This document shows, one piece after another, positions 17,934 to 27,850 of a stretch of 64,000 nucleotides of DNA; position 1 is the stretch's first letter, and each line of letters begins with the position of its first letter. Below the pieces are notes generated by a model that did not search any database, was not told the DNA's origin, and worked only from the letters and a program-made list of their open reading frames with translations. Source of the stretch: Lachnospiraceae bacterium NC2008 (lineage in GTDB: Bacteria > Bacillota > Clostridia > Lachnospirales > Lachnospiraceae); the NCBI GenBank assembly GCA_000687675.1, contig JHWS01000003.1:266474-330473 (forward strand), given 5' to 3'. The position numbers and the translations under genes are program-made.

Positions 17934-19025
17934 ATGATTTCGAATCAGATATTGCAAAATACATTGGACGGAATGTTCAGTATTGCGCACGTTGAGATGA
18001 TGGTTACTGACACTGACGGTAAAAGTGTTGTAACTACTATGTCTGAAAAGAAGAACTTTGAAAGTGCTGTAGTTGATTTTGTAAAGTCACCAGCAGATTC
18101 TCAGGAAATTCAGAATTGTCAGTTCTTCAAGATTTTTGATGAGCAGCAGCTTGAGTACATTCTTATTGCTGGGGGTGCAAGTGAGAATGCATATGTTGTT
18201 GGCAAGATGGCAGCTTTCCAGCTTCAGAATCTTTTGGTTGCTTATAAGGAAAGATACGATAAGGACAACTTTATTAAGAACCTTCTTCTTGATAACCTTC
18301 TCCTTGTTGATATATACGGAAGAGCTAAGAAGCTTCATCTTCAGCTTGCTCTTAACCGTGTAGTTATGATTGTTGAAACATCTATGGGCAAAGATAACAA
18401 TGCTATCGAGATGGTTAAAGATTGCCTTGGTCTTTCAGGAACAAAGGAAATCGTTACAGCTGTTGATGAAAGCAATGTTATTATTGTAAAGGAACTTCCA
18501 GATGAGCCTAAGGGTAACGAAATCGAGAAGTCAGCTAGAAATGTTGTTACATACCTTAACAAAGAAGGTGCAACTGATGTACGTATAGCTTACGGTACTA
18601 TTGTTGGCGACATCAAGGACGTAAGCCGTTCATACAAGGAAGCTAAGATGGCACTTGATATAGGTAAGATATTCCAGCCAGAGAAGGATATTATTCCTTA
18701 CAGCGAGCTTGGTATCGGTCGTCTTATTTATCAGCTTCCTATTCCACTTTGTCAGATGTTTATTCAGGAAATCTTCCAGGGTAAGAATCCTGAAGACTTC
18801 GATGAAGAGACAATTACTACAATTTATAAATTCTTTGAGAACAGTCTTAATGTTTCAGAAACATCAAGACAGCTCTTTATTCACAGAAATACACTTGTAT
18901 ACAGACTTGATAAACTTCAAAAGAGTACAGGTCTTGACCTTAGAGTATTTGAGGATGCTATTACATTCAAGATTGCTCTTATGGTAGTTAAGTATATGAA
19001 ATATATGGAAACTATTGAGTTTTAG
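17934..19025 (+). CDS. PucR/CdaR-family transcriptional regulator
   Basis: The C terminus (about residues 305-363) contains the helix-turn-helix characteristic of the PucR/CdaR group: FFENSLNVSETSRQLFIHRN followed by TLVYRLDKLQKSTGLDLR. The preceding region, with VRIAYGTIVGDIKDVSRSYKEA, is the GGDEF-like sensor part of these regulators (diacid sensing in CdaR, degenerate in others). The start at 17934 is set by AGGAGG 9 bases upstream; 13 more residues are open upstream without a ribosome binding site. It lies 14 bases before ftsE with no terminator, so it probably belongs to the same transcript. It should not be confused with the c-di-AMP partner CdaR at 42450. Confidence 0.88.
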   Translation: MISNQILQNTLDGMFSIAHVEMMVTDTDGKSVVTTMSEKKNFESAVVDFVKSPADSQEIQNCQFFKIFDEQQLEYILIAGGASENAYVVGKMAAFQLQNLLVAYKERYDKDNFIKNLLLDNLLLVDIYGRAKKLHLQLALNRVVMIVETSMGKDNNAIEMVKDCLGLSGTKEIVTAVDESNVIIVKELPDEPKGNEIEKSARNVVTYLNKEGATDVRIAYGTIVGDIKDVSRSYKEAKMALDIGKIFQPEKDIIPYSELGIGRLIYQLPIPLCQMFIQEIFQGKNPEDFDEETITTIYKFFENSLNVSETSRQLFIHRNTLVYRLDKLQKSTGLDLRVFEDAITFKIALMVVKYMKYMETIEF

Positions 19026-19039
19026 GAAGAGGTTTTAGT

Positions 19040-20128
19040 TTGAGTAAGAAAGAACTTATCGAAGACAGCCAGGAAGTTAGAGAGGCTATGGCAGAGCTTA
19101 AGGCTAAGGCTGAAAGCGAAGCAGCAGAAGAAACAGCTGATACTACTTCAACAGAAGAAGATAGTTATAATGACTATGCTGAGGACGAGTCTTCGTATGC
19201 TGAAGATTATACTGAAGAATCACAGACAGAAGAGTCTGCTCCTTCTGAAATAGAGGAAGAGGAGACATCAGCAGAAAAAAGTGATGCAGGAGCTATAGCT
19301 CGTACAAGAGAAGAGACTAGAAGACTTCGTAAGGCGCAGTTTAGCGAGAATCGTCAGGCTGCTTCTAGAGATAAAGAAGAAGGTGTACGCGAAAAACGTC
19401 CAGCCAGAAGAAGAGCTAAGTCTAAGAAAACTGCAGACAGCATCATCTCACTTGAGAATGTATCTATGGAATATGTTAAGGGTAGACCTGCTCTTAAGAA
19501 TGTAAACATAGAAATCAAGAAGGGTGAGTTTGTTTTCATCGTTGGTGGTAGTGGTTCAGGTAAGTCTACACTTATTAAGCTCTTACTTAGAGAACTTGTT
19601 CCAACAACAGGTTCTATCAATGTTAATGGATATACACTTGAGAAACTTAAACATAGAAAGATACCTATGTTTAGAAGAAACATCGGTGTAGTATTCCAGG
19701 ACTTCAGACTTCTTAAGGATAAGAACGTATATGAGAACGTAGCATTTGCGCAGCGTATTGTTCAGACTCCTGCAAGAGAGATTAAGAAGAACGTTCCTGA
19801 GATGCTTTCACTTGTTGGTCTTGCTAAGAAGTATAAAGCAACTCCTAATCATCTTTCAGGTGGTGAGCAGCAGCGTGTTGCTCTTGCCAGAGCTATTGTT
19901 AATAAGCCACCAATCCTGCTTGCTGACGAGCCTACAGGTAACCTTGATCCAAGTATGACAGTTGAGATCATGGATCTTCTTGAAAAGATTAACCAGAATG
20001 GAACAACAGTTATTGTTGTTACACATGATGATAAGATTGTTAATCAGATGCACAAGCGAGTTATTACCATCAAGAAGGGTATCGTTTTAAGCGACGAAGA
20101 AGAAGGAAGTTATACAGATGAGGATTAG
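19040..20128 (+). CDS. ftsE: Cell division ATP-binding protein FtsE with long acidic N-terminal extension
   Basis: FtsE is the ATPase of the FtsEX complex that controls peptidoglycan hydrolases at the septum. The ABC domain starts near residue 134 (ISLENVSMEY) and is complete: Walker A GGSGSGKST (169-177), Q-loop VVFQDFRLL, signature LSGGEQQR, Walker B ILLADEP, and a His switch VVTHD. Residues 1-133 are an extra segment, highly acidic (runs of E, D, S, T) up to about 85, then basic (RRRAKSKK). FtsE is normally about 225-230 residues, so the extension is unusual. The start is TTG at 19040 with GGAAGAGG upstream. An internal Met (SMEYV, residue 143) is too late to make a full ABC domain. It overlaps ftsX by 11 bases. 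Confidence 0.93.
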   Translation: MSKKELIEDSQEVREAMAELKAKAESEAAEETADTTSTEEDSYNDYAEDESSYAEDYTEESQTEESAPSEIEEEETSAEKSDAGAIARTREETRRLRKAQFSENRQAASRDKEEGVREKRPARRRAKSKKTADSIISLENVSMEYVKGRPALKNVNIEIKKGEFVFIVGGSGSGKSTLIKLLLRELVPTTGSINVNGYTLEKLKHRKIPMFRRNIGVVFQDFRLLKDKNVYENVAFAQRIVQTPAREIKKNVPEMLSLVGLAKKYKATPNHLSGGEQQRVALARAIVNKPPILLADEPTGNLDPSMTVEIMDLLEKINQNGTTVIVVTHDDKIVNQMHKRVITIKKGIVLSDEEEGSYTDED

Positions 20129-21014
20129 TACATTTTTCTATACTATAGGTCAGGGCATAAAGAGCACCTTTAAGAACAAATGGTTCACACTGGCATCTAT
20201 TGCAACTATTAGTGCCTGCTTGTTCTTATTTGGCGTATGCTTTTCTATAGTTATGAACTTTAGAAATATGATAAAGAATGCTGAGAATGGAGTATCAGTT
20301 ACAGTTCTTTTTGATGAAGGAATAAGCGATGAGAGAATTGCTCAGATAGGCGATATTATTAACAGCCACTCAGCAGTTTCAAAGGCAGTTTTCGTATCTG
20401 CTGATGAAGCATGGGAATCATTCAAGGTTGAATATCTTGGTGAGTATGCTGATGGTTTTACAGAAAACCCACTTGCTGAATCTGAGAACTATCAGATTTA
20501 TCTTAATGATGTATCAAGACAGGCTGAGTTTGTTTCTTACATGGAAACTATTGATGGTGTAAGACAGGTTAACAGATCTGAGATTACAGCAGATACATTT
20601 GTAGGTCTTGAGAAAGCAGTTGCATATGTATCAATTGCTATTATAGTTATTCTTCTTTGCGTATCTATATTCCTTATCTCTAATACAGTTACTATAGGTA
20701 TTGCAGTAAGAAAAGAAGAAATCAGTATTATGAAATATATTGGTGCTACCGATTACTTTGTAAGAGCACCATTCGTTATTGAGGGTATTATTATTGGTGC
20801 TATTGGTTCACTTGTTCCATTAGCAATCATATATTTCTCATACAATGAGATTATAAAATATGTATCTACAGAATTTTCTGTACTTAAGAAGTTTATGGTA
20901 TTTTTACCAGTTACAGATATCTTCCACTATCTTTTACCAATATCTGTTGCTCTGGGCGTAGGTATAGGTTTCTTCGGAAGTTTATTCACAGTAAGAAGGC
21001 ATCTACATGTATAA
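20118..21014 (+). CDS. ftsX: Cell division protein FtsX
   Basis: FtsX is the membrane partner of FtsE; its extracytoplasmic loop activates a peptidoglycan hydrolase. The first membrane segment is at about 22-45 (WFTLASIATISACLFLFGV), followed by a 130-residue extracellular loop, then three membrane segments with the conserved GIAVRKEEISIMKYIGATD between the second and third. 298 residues is standard. It overlaps the 3' end of ftsE and the 5' end of the hydrolase gene, which indicates translational coupling of a three-gene unit. Confidence 0.96.
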   Translation: MRISTFFYTIGQGIKSTFKNKWFTLASIATISACLFLFGVCFSIVMNFRNMIKNAENGVSVTVLFDEGISDERIAQIGDIINSHSAVSKAVFVSADEAWESFKVEYLGEYADGFTENPLAESENYQIYLNDVSRQAEFVSYMETIDGVRQVNRSEITADTFVGLEKAVAYVSIAIIVILLCVSIFLISNTVTIGIAVRKEEISIMKYIGATDYFVRAPFVIEGIIIGAIGSLVPLAIIYFSYNEIIKYVSTEFSVLKKFMVFLPVTDIFHYLLPISVALGVGIGFFGSLFTVRRHLHV

Positions 21015-22275
21015 TTTATCTGCAGAAAAAGCAAAGAAAAGAATTAAGAAGCTGATGCTTGTAATTGGCCTCTTTTTCTGTGTGCTTTTCCTTAGTGCAA
21101 GTACCGCTATGGCAGATAATGATGACGACGATGATGACAATTCTAAAGAAATTCAGGAACTTCAGGATAGTATCTCCGAAAAACAAAAACAGATAGATTC
21201 TTTGGAAAAGCAAAAGAAAGAACTTCAGGCTGGAAAGACTAATATCCAGAATGTTGTTAACTCTCTTAAGGCATCCAAGAATCAGCTTAATAATGCTATA
21301 ACTGAACTTGACCAGCAGGTCTCTGAACTTCAGGCTAATATCGATTCATACAATACTCTTATCGAAGAGAAAGAAGCTGAGATAGAGGTAGCAGCTAAGG
21401 AACTTGAAGAAGCAGAGAGAGTAGCTGCTGAGCAGTATGAGGCTATGAAGCTTCGTATTAAATATATGTATGAAAAAGGGGAGAATGGATATCTTGAGAT
21501 TCTCCTTGCATCTAAGACATTTGGCGATTTTCTAAATAAGGCTGATTATATAGAAAAATTATCGGAGTATGATAGAAACAAGCTTCAGGAGTATGCTCTT
21601 GATGTTGAATATGTAACTATGTGCGGCCAGCAACTTGAAGAAGAGAAGGCTGTACTTGAGGAAGCTAAGCAGGCTTCAGAGGAAGAACAGGATAATCTTG
21701 ATGTCCTTATATCAGAAAAAGAAAAACAGATAACTGCTTATGATGCAGATATTAATACCAAGCAACAAGCTATTGCAGAATATGATGCTGAGATTCAGGA
21801 ACAGACAGCAATCATTGAAGCAGTAGAGGCGCAGGTTGCAGCTCAGAAGGCTCAGCTTGATGAAGCAACAAGAAGACACTATGATGGTGGTATCTTCTGC
21901 TGGCCAGCTCCTTCTTATACAAGAATATCTGATGAGTATGGTTGGAGACTTCATCCAACACTTGGAGTTCAGAAACTTCACAATGGTATAGATATGGCTG
22001 CTCCTGGTGGTAGTCCTATACTTGCCGCTTATGATGGAGAGGTTGTTACCGCTGCTTATTCATCATCATGTGGTAACTATATTATGATTGATCATGGCGA
22101 TGGTTTATATACTGTATATATGCATGCCAGCGCATTATATGTTTCTAAGGGTGACACAGTAACTAAGGGACAGAAGATTGCCGCTGTAGGTTCTACAGGA
22201 AGAAGTACAGGTAACCACCTGCATTTTGGCGTTAGAAAAGATGGTCAGTATGTTAACCCAAGAAATTACTTATAA
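21007..22275 (+). CDS. Secreted coiled-coil M23 peptidoglycan hydrolase (PcsB/EnvC-like)
   Basis: After a signal peptide ending near AMA (residue 36), residues 45-285 form a long coiled coil rich in Lys, Glu, Gln and Leu. The C-terminal LytM/M23 endopeptidase domain (about 300-422) has both metal motifs, HNGIDMAAPGG (H-x3-D) and GNHLHFG (H-x-H), so it should be catalytically competent. This architecture, directly after ftsEX, matches hydrolases regulated by FtsEX: the coiled coil binds the FtsX loop. The ORF overlaps ftsX by 8 bases. An acidic run (DNDDDDDDN) follows the signal peptide. Confidence 0.92.
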   Translation: MYNLSAEKAKKRIKKLMLVIGLFFCVLFLSASTAMADNDDDDDDNSKEIQELQDSISEKQKQIDSLEKQKKELQAGKTNIQNVVNSLKASKNQLNNAITELDQQVSELQANIDSYNTLIEEKEAEIEVAAKELEEAERVAAEQYEAMKLRIKYMYEKGENGYLEILLASKTFGDFLNKADYIEKLSEYDRNKLQEYALDVEYVTMCGQQLEEEKAVLEEAKQASEEEQDNLDVLISEKEKQITAYDADINTKQQAIAEYDAEIQEQTAIIEAVEAQVAAQKAQLDEATRRHYDGGIFCWPAPSYTRISDEYGWRLHPTLGVQKLHNGIDMAAPGGSPILAAYDGEVVTAAYSSSCGNYIMIDHGDGLYTVYMHASALYVSKGDTVTKGQKIAAVGSTGRSTGNHLHFGVRKDGQYVNPRNYL

Positions 22276-22287
22276 GAGGTAATAGAG

Positions 22288-23580
22288 ATGAAGAAAGGTT
22301 TTTGGCAAGGTTTATTAACAGGACTTATTATTGCAGTCTTTGGCGTAGCGCTTTACTTTGGACTTAAAGTTTTAATTGATGGTAACAAAGATCCTAAGGA
22401 TAAGGCGAAGGCTCAAATCGAAGCGGAGGCCAATGCTAGAAGGGAAAATAAAACAGGCGGTTCAGTTTCTGAAGATGCTTCGTCAGTTAACGATGGCAGT
22501 TATGTTTTAGAAGACGAAGATGTAATAAAGAAAACTATGGATCTTCAGGATGTAATCAATGAGCTTTACATCGAAGATGTTTCTAACGAAGACATAGCAA
22601 ATGGTATATATGACGGCATTATGAAATCTCTCGATGATCCATATGCTGCTTACTATACACCAGAAGAATTTCAGGAGATGCAGCAGGATACCGAAGGCAT
22701 ATATTTTGGTATTGGTTGCTATCTTATGAAAGACCAGACATATCTTTATCCTAGAATAACAGGTATTATGGATAACTCACCTGCTTCTGAAAGTGAAATT
22801 AAAGTTGATGACTTTATTACAGAAGTTAATGGAGAGGATGTATATGACCAGGATCTTTCTGATGTTGTTAAGAAAATCAAAGGACCGGAAGGAACAACAG
22901 TTAACCTTACCTTAGTTAGAAAAGATTCTGGCGAAGAGATTAATATCGATATCGAGAGACGTAAGGTTGAAACACCAACTGTTAAGTACGAGATTATTGA
23001 TGATGAAATCGGTTATATCAAGATTAACGAATTCGATGATATAACTGTTGACCAGTTCACAGATGCTCTTGCAACTGTTAAGGGCTCAGATGTTAAGGGA
23101 CTTATAATCGACCTTAGAGGTAACCCAGGTGGAAGCCTTGCTGCAGTAGTTAATATTGCAGGTCAGATTCTTCCTAAGGGCGTTGTAGTTTATACAGAAG
23201 ATAAGTATGGTAATAGAACAGATTACAACTCAGAGGGTAAGACTCCACTTGATATCCCACTTGTAGTTCTTGTTAATGGTAACTCGGCTTCAGCTTCAGA
23301 AATCTTAGCAGGTGCTGTTAAGGATTATGAGATAGGAACTATCATGGGAACAACTACTTACGGTAAGGGTATTGTTCAGAGAGTACTTTCTCTTCAGGAT
23401 GGCTCAGCAGTCAAGCTTACAGTTAGCCACTACTACACACCTAATGGTAATGATATCCATAAGGTTGGTATCGAGCCAGATGTAGTTGTTGAACTTGATG
23501 TAGACGCTTACCTTGAGGATGAGAATAATGATAACCAGAAGGAAGAGGCTATCAAATATATTAAGGATCAGATAGACTAG
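22288..23580 (+). CDS. ctpA: C-terminal processing peptidase, S41A family
   Basis: The protein has an N-terminal membrane anchor (residues 8-30), a low-complexity linker, a PDZ domain (about 115-190, with [17 protein letters not shown]) and an S41 protease domain. The catalytic Ser lies in [13 protein letters not shown] and the catalytic Lys in TTYGKGIVQ; the NPGG loop is present. These proteases cut exported proteins at their C termini and in other bacteria control the turnover of peptidoglycan hydrolases. The gene follows the M23 hydrolase by 12 bases, which fits a role in processing that protein; this is inferred. 430 residues is typical. Confidence 0.93.
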   Translation: MKKGFWQGLLTGLIIAVFGVALYFGLKVLIDGNKDPKDKAKAQIEAEANARRENKTGGSVSEDASSVNDGSYVLEDEDVIKKTMDLQDVINELYIEDVSNEDIANGIYDGIMKSLDDPYAAYYTPEEFQEMQQDTEGIYFGIGCYLMKDQTYLYPRITGIMDNSPASESEIKVDDFITEVNGEDVYDQDLSDVVKKIKGPEGTTVNLTLVRKDSGEEINIDIERRKVETPTVKYEIIDDEIGYIKINEFDDITVDQFTDALATVKGSDVKGLIIDLRGNPGGSLAAVVNIAGQILPKGVVVYTEDKYGNRTDYNSEGKTPLDIPLVVLVNGNSASASEILAGAVKDYEIGTIMGTTTYGKGIVQRVLSLQDGSAVKLTVSHYYTPNGNDIHKVGIEPDVVVELDVDAYLEDENNDNQKEEAIKYIKDQID

Positions 23581-23584
23581 TTCA

Positions 23585-23596
23585 GAACAAACGTTC
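23585..23596. promoter_or_regulatory. LexA (DinR)-type SOS box upstream of uvrB
   Basis: GAAC-AAAC-GTTC fits the Gram-positive SOS box core GAAC-RNRY-GTTY. It lies 5 bases after the ctpA stop and about 140 bases before the uvrB start. Possible promoter hexamers flank it (TAGTTC 23578, AATAAT 23601). uvrB is an SOS gene in many Firmicutes. A terminator hairpin lies between the box and uvrB. Confidence 0.6.
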
Positions 23597-23621
23597 TAAA
23601 AATAATAGACTAAAGAATAAG

Positions 23622-23655
23622 AAAATGGTATACTTCAATGTATACCATTTTTTAT
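23622..23655 (+). terminator. Terminator after ctpA
   Basis: AAAATGGTATAC and GTATACCATTTT form a 12-bp stem with a TTCAAT loop, followed by T-rich sequence. The 80 bases up to uvrB also hold a GC-rich inverted repeat (CCACC...GGTGG around 23669-23702). Confidence 0.88.
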
Positions 23656-23735
23656 TATCGTTATTGGCGCCACCGAGCCGACGCCGGCATATGGCAAGGT
23701 GGTACGCTTTTATAGAATATCCGAAAGGAATAACT

Positions 23736-25712
23736 ATGGATTTTAAATTACATTCAGAATATAAGCCTACTGGTGACCAGCCACAGGCAATTAAAGAGAT
23801 AGTAGAAGGATTTAAGAAGGGTAACCAGTTTGAAACCCTCCTTGGTGTAACAGGTTCTGGTAAGACATTTACTATGGCCAATGTTATAGAGCAGCTTAAG
23901 AAGCCAACTCTTATAATCTCCCACAACAAAACTCTAGCAGGTCAGCTCTATAGTGAGATGAAAGAATTCTTCCCGGAAAATGCTGTAGAGTACTTTGTTT
24001 CTTACTATGACTATTACCAGCCAGAGGCCTACATACCCCAGTCTGATACCTATATAGAGAAAGATTCATCGGTTAATGATGAGATAGATAAGCTTAGACT
24101 ATCTGCAACAGCATCTCTTTCAGAAAGAAGAGATGTAGTAGTTGTTGCTTCAGTTTCCTGCATATACGGACTTGGTTCCCCTGACGATTATATGAACCTT
24201 ATTGTGTCTCTAAGACCTGGCCAGCAAAAAGACAGGGATGATGTTATTAAAGAACTTATTGGCATCCAGTATGACCGCAATGACCTTGACCTTAACAGAG
24301 GCTGCTTTAGAGTTAAGGGAGATGTTCTTGAAGTTAACCCAGCAGAAAATTCTGAAAGTATATACAGAATAGAATTCTTTGGAGATGAGATAGACAGGAT
24401 ATTACAGCTTGATCCTGTAACATTTAAACCGGTATGTCAGCTCAATCATCTTTCGGTATTCCCAGCTTCTCATTACGTAGTACCACCTGAAAAGATGGAA
24501 AGAGCCTGTCAGGCCATAGAAGCAGAAGAAAAAGAAAGAGTGGCTTACTTTAAGTCTAACGATAAGCTTATTGAGGCACAGCGTATTCATGAAAGAACAA
24601 CATTTGATGTGGAGATGCTTAGAGAAACAGGTATCTGCTCTGGTATAGAGAACTATTCAAGACACCTTACTGGTATGCCAGCAGGGGCGCCGCCTCACTG
24701 TCTTATGGACTTCTTTACAGATGATTATCTGATTATAGTTGATGAGTCTCATATGACCATACCTCAGATTAGGGCTATGTATCACGGTGACCGCTCAAGA
24801 AAAACAAACCTTGTAGAATATGGATTTAGACTTCCATCAGCTCTTGATAACAGGCCGCTTAACTTTGAAGAATTCGAATCTAAGATAGACCAGATGCTGT
24901 TTGTATCTGCTACTCCAGCAGATTATGAAAAAGAGCATGAGCTTCTTCGTGCCCAGCAGGTTATAAGACCAACAGGACTTCTTGATCCTGAAGTAAGTGT
25001 GCGTCCAACAGAAGGACAGATTGATGACCTGTTAAAAGAAATAAAGATAGAGACTGGTAAGAAGAATAAGGTTATGATTACTACTCTTACCAAGCGTATG
25101 GCTGAGGAACTTACTAATTACTTATCCAATGTTGGTATTAGGGTGAAATATCTCCACTCAGATATAGACACTATGGAAAGAGCAGAGATAATAAGAGACC
25201 TTAGATTAGACGTATTTGATGTTCTTGTAGGTATTAACCTTCTTAGAGAAGGTCTTGATATTCCAGAGGTTACCCTTGTTGCCATACTTGATGCTGACAA
25301 GGAAGGATTCCTTAGAAGTGAGACCTCTCTTGTACAGACTATAGGCCGTGCTGCCCGTAACAGTGAAGGCAGGGTTATTATGTATGCTGACAATATGACT
25401 GAGTCTATGGAGAAGGCAATCTCTGAGACAGAAAGAAGACGTAGCATACAGGATGCATATAATAAAGAGCATGGTATAACTCCAACTACTATTAAGAAGG
25501 CTGTAAGAGAACTTATAAGTATATCTAAGGAAGTAGCTAAGGTTCAAGATACTCTTGAGAAAGATCCTGAGTCTATGGATCAGAAAGAACTTAAGAAAGT
25601 TATTGAGAAAACTGAGAAACAGATGCGTAAAGCCGCAGCAGAACTTAACTTTGAAGATGCTGCTATGCTTAGAGACAAGCTTATAGAACTTAGAAAATAT
25701 ATAGAGGACTAG
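23736..25712 (+). CDS. uvrB: Excinuclease ABC subunit B
   Basis: UvrB is the damage-verifying helicase of nucleotide excision repair. Readable motifs are Walker [16 protein letters not shown], the beta-hairpin region [20 protein letters not shown], the DESH-type motif [31 protein letters not shown], and a C-terminal UVR motif ([20 protein letters not shown]) that binds UvrC. The start at 23736 ([17 protein letters not shown]) has AAAGGA upstream and matches the family; the upstream open frame runs through the terminator and is not coding. 658 residues is standard. uvrA is 4.4 kb away at 30149. Confidence 0.97.
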   Translation: MDFKLHSEYKPTGDQPQAIKEIVEGFKKGNQFETLLGVTGSGKTFTMANVIEQLKKPTLIISHNKTLAGQLYSEMKEFFPENAVEYFVSYYDYYQPEAYIPQSDTYIEKDSSVNDEIDKLRLSATASLSERRDVVVVASVSCIYGLGSPDDYMNLIVSLRPGQQKDRDDVIKELIGIQYDRNDLDLNRGCFRVKGDVLEVNPAENSESIYRIEFFGDEIDRILQLDPVTFKPVCQLNHLSVFPASHYVVPPEKMERACQAIEAEEKERVAYFKSNDKLIEAQRIHERTTFDVEMLRETGICSGIENYSRHLTGMPAGAPPHCLMDFFTDDYLIIVDESHMTIPQIRAMYHGDRSRKTNLVEYGFRLPSALDNRPLNFEEFESKIDQMLFVSATPADYEKEHELLRAQQVIRPTGLLDPEVSVRPTEGQIDDLLKEIKIETGKKNKVMITTLTKRMAEELTNYLSNVGIRVKYLHSDIDTMERAEIIRDLRLDVFDVLVGINLLREGLDIPEVTLVAILDADKEGFLRSETSLVQTIGRAARNSEGRVIMYADNMTESMEKAISETERRRSIQDAYNKEHGITPTTIKKAVRELISISKEVAKVQDTLEKDPESMDQKELKKVIEKTEKQMRKAAAELNFEDAAMLRDKLIELRKYIED

Positions 25713-25718
25713 TCTTTA

Positions 25719-25747
25719 TTTATCTAATAATCTACTAATGATATAAT
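25719..25747 (+). promoter_or_regulatory. Possible extended -10 promoter of glf
   Basis: TGATATAAT at 25739-25747 is a good extended -10. The -35 region (around 25719) is poor. glf starts 64 bases downstream after AGGAGGA. Confidence 0.4.
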
Positions 25748-25810
25748 GTTCTATATAGAAACAGGGTATGAAACTATACTGGGGATGACTAAAGGGGTTA
25801 GGAGGACAAG

Positions 25811-26932
25811 ATGTACGATTACTTAATAGTGGGAGCTGGATTATACGGAGCTACCATGGCTAGAAGGCTTACTGATGCTGGTAAGAAGGTACTTGTTATA
25901 GATAAGAGAGATACTATAGCTGGCAACGTATACACAAAGAAGATAGAGGGTATCAATGTTCACATATATGGTGCCCACATATTCCATACTAACAATAAAA
26001 GAGTATGGGACTATGTTAATAAATTTGCTGTATTTAACAGATTTACCAATTCACCAGTTGCTAACTATAAGGGAGAGCTATATTCCCTTCCATTTAACAT
26101 GTACACATTTAATAAGATGTGGGGAGTTGTTACACCTGATGAGGCTAAGGAGCGTATAGAGGCTCAGAAAAAAGAAGCTGGTATAACAGAACCTAAGAAC
26201 CTTGAAGAACAGGCAATTAGTTTAGTAGGTAAGGATATATATGAGAAGCTTATTAAGGGCTACACTGAGAAGCAATGGGGCCGTAAGTGCTGCGAGCTTC
26301 CAAGTTTCATAATTAAGAGACTGCCTGTTAGACTTACATTTGATAACAATTACTTCAATGCCTTATATCAGGGTATTCCAATCGGCGGCTACACAAAGAT
26401 GGTTGAGAATATGCTTGAGGGTGTAGAAGTTAAACTTGGGGTAGACTTCCTTAAGGATAGAGAAGGACTTGAAGCTAAGGCTGATAAGGTTATATACACA
26501 GGCCCTATCGATGAGTTCTATGATTATAAGCTTGGTACACTTGAGTATCGTTCAGTAAGATTTGAAAACGAGATATTAGATATACCAAACTTCCAGGGCA
26601 ATGCTGCAGTTAACTATACAGACAGCGAGACGCCTTTTACCAGAATCATAGAGCATAAGTGGTTTGAGTTTGGTAAGGATGAAGAAGGCAATGACCTTCC
26701 AAAGACTGTTATAAGCCGTGAATACAGCTCAGAGTGGAAGAAGGGCGACGAGCCATATTATCCAGTTAATGATGAGAAGAATTCTAAGCTTAGCGAAGAG
26801 TACAAGGCTCTAGCCGGCAAGGAAGATAAGGTTATATTTGGTGGCAGACTTGGAGAATATAAGTACTACGATATGGATGCGGTTATTCTTAGCGCTCTAA
26901 CAAAGGCGGACAGTATAGTAGGAGAAGATTAG
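25811..26932 (+). CDS. glf: UDP-galactopyranose mutase
   Basis: Glf interconverts UDP-galactopyranose and UDP-galactofuranose, using reduced FAD. The FAD-binding motif is IVGAGLYGATMARRL (residues 6-20) with IDKRDTIAGNVYT, and IYGAHIFHT follows. The active-site region NYTDSETPFTRIIEHKWF and the C-terminal GGRLGEYKYYDMD are typical. 373 residues matches bacterial enzymes. AGGAGGA precedes the ATG. It lies outside the polysaccharide locus at 46-63 kb but could supply its Galf. Confidence 0.95.
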   Translation: MYDYLIVGAGLYGATMARRLTDAGKKVLVIDKRDTIAGNVYTKKIEGINVHIYGAHIFHTNNKRVWDYVNKFAVFNRFTNSPVANYKGELYSLPFNMYTFNKMWGVVTPDEAKERIEAQKKEAGITEPKNLEEQAISLVGKDIYEKLIKGYTEKQWGRKCCELPSFIIKRLPVRLTFDNNYFNALYQGIPIGGYTKMVENMLEGVEVKLGVDFLKDREGLEAKADKVIYTGPIDEFYDYKLGTLEYRSVRFENEILDIPNFQGNAAVNYTDSETPFTRIIEHKWFEFGKDEEGNDLPKTVISREYSSEWKKGDEPYYPVNDEKNSKLSEEYKALAGKEDKVIFGGRLGEYKYYDMDAVILSALTKADSIVGED

Positions 26933-26988
26933 ACGGTAAAAATAGTGAGCAAAACAACGTCGATATGAATATGTAAGCGGAGGGTTAT

Positions 26989-27693
26989 ATGGGGAGAATA
27001 ATTCATATAGTAAACTATGTTGAAGATTTTAATACGGTTTCGATTGTTCTTAGACTGGTTTTAGCCACTATCTTTGGTGGAATAATAGGTATAGAAAGAG
27101 AAGCAAGAAGACATTCGGCAGGCTTTCGTACATTTACCCTTGTTTGTATAGGTTCTGCCCTTTGTACTATTGTGAACATCTATCTATTTAATATTACTGG
27201 CAATACAGATGTGGCGAGACTTCCTGCTGGTGTAGTTAACGGTATCGGTTTCCTTGGAGCAGGTTCTATAGTTGTTACAGGTATTAAGAATGTCAGAGGC
27301 CTCACAACGGCAGCAGGATTATGGGCTACAGCAGCAATTGGTATTGCACTTGGATCCGGTATGATACTTGTTAGTTCTTTGTCATTTATCCTGATAATGG
27401 GTACTATAAGTATTATGAGAAGACTTAGCGATTATGTTGTTTCTAAGTCCAGTGTATTTTCTGTATATATCGAGTTTCTTGCTGAGGATGATTTTGACAG
27501 ATTTCTTCAGTTTATTAAGGATAACAATATTCGAATCGTTACTATCGAAAGAAGAAAAGAACTTATCAGTAAAAAATGTGATGTAGGAATTACAGCAGAA
27601 CTTGATCTTAGAAAGAGAAGAAGTCATGCGGAAATTCTTAGAGAACTGGCAAATATTGAGGGCTTACACTACTGCGAAGAAGTTGGAAGATAG
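26989..27693 (+). CDS. MgtC/SapB family membrane protein
   Basis: The N-terminal half has four or five membrane segments with the MgtC signature RLVLATIFGGIIGIEREA and RLPAGVVNGIGFLGAGSIV. The C-terminal 90 residues form a soluble ACT-like domain (SVYIEFLAEDDFDRFLQFI). MgtC proteins are linked to magnesium limitation and membrane potential in pathogens; no substrate is established here. 234 residues is usual. CGGAGGG precedes the ATG, and a terminator follows. Confidence 0.9.
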   Translation: MGRIIHIVNYVEDFNTVSIVLRLVLATIFGGIIGIEREARRHSAGFRTFTLVCIGSALCTIVNIYLFNITGNTDVARLPAGVVNGIGFLGAGSIVVTGIKNVRGLTTAAGLWATAAIGIALGSGMILVSSLSFILIMGTISIMRRLSDYVVSKSSVFSVYIEFLAEDDFDRFLQFIKDNNIRIVTIERRKELISKKCDVGITAELDLRKRRSHAEILRELANIEGLHYCEEVGR

Positions 27694-27710
27694 GAACATA
27701 AGATTGAAAG

Positions 27711-27751
27711 AAAGCTATAAAGCATAACTGGATGTTTTATAGCTTTTTTTA
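27711..27751 (+). terminator. Terminator after the mgtC-like gene
   Basis: AAAGCTATAAA and TTTATAGCTTT pair across a roughly 15-base loop and are followed by a run of T. Confidence 0.85.
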
Positions 27752-27815
27752 ATTTTGATCAAGCTGATGCTATACACAAGATATTGTGAAAACAGATAAA
27801 GATAATCACAACATC

Positions 27816-27844
27816 TTGACGATATACCTTATGTAAACTATAAT
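27816..27844 (+). promoter_or_regulatory. Strong promoter of a non-coding transcript
   Basis: TTGACG (27816-27821) and a perfect TATAAT (27839-27844) are separated by exactly 17 bases. No gene starts within the next 650 bases; the region downstream is dense in inverted repeats and ends in a terminator, so the product is most likely an RNA. Confidence 0.75.
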
Positions 27845-27850
27845 ATAAAT

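Noticed and set aside
23625..23735. Upstream extension of uvrB
   Set aside because: It runs through the terminator hairpin; [17 protein letters not shown] at 23736 is the family start and has AAAGGA upstream.
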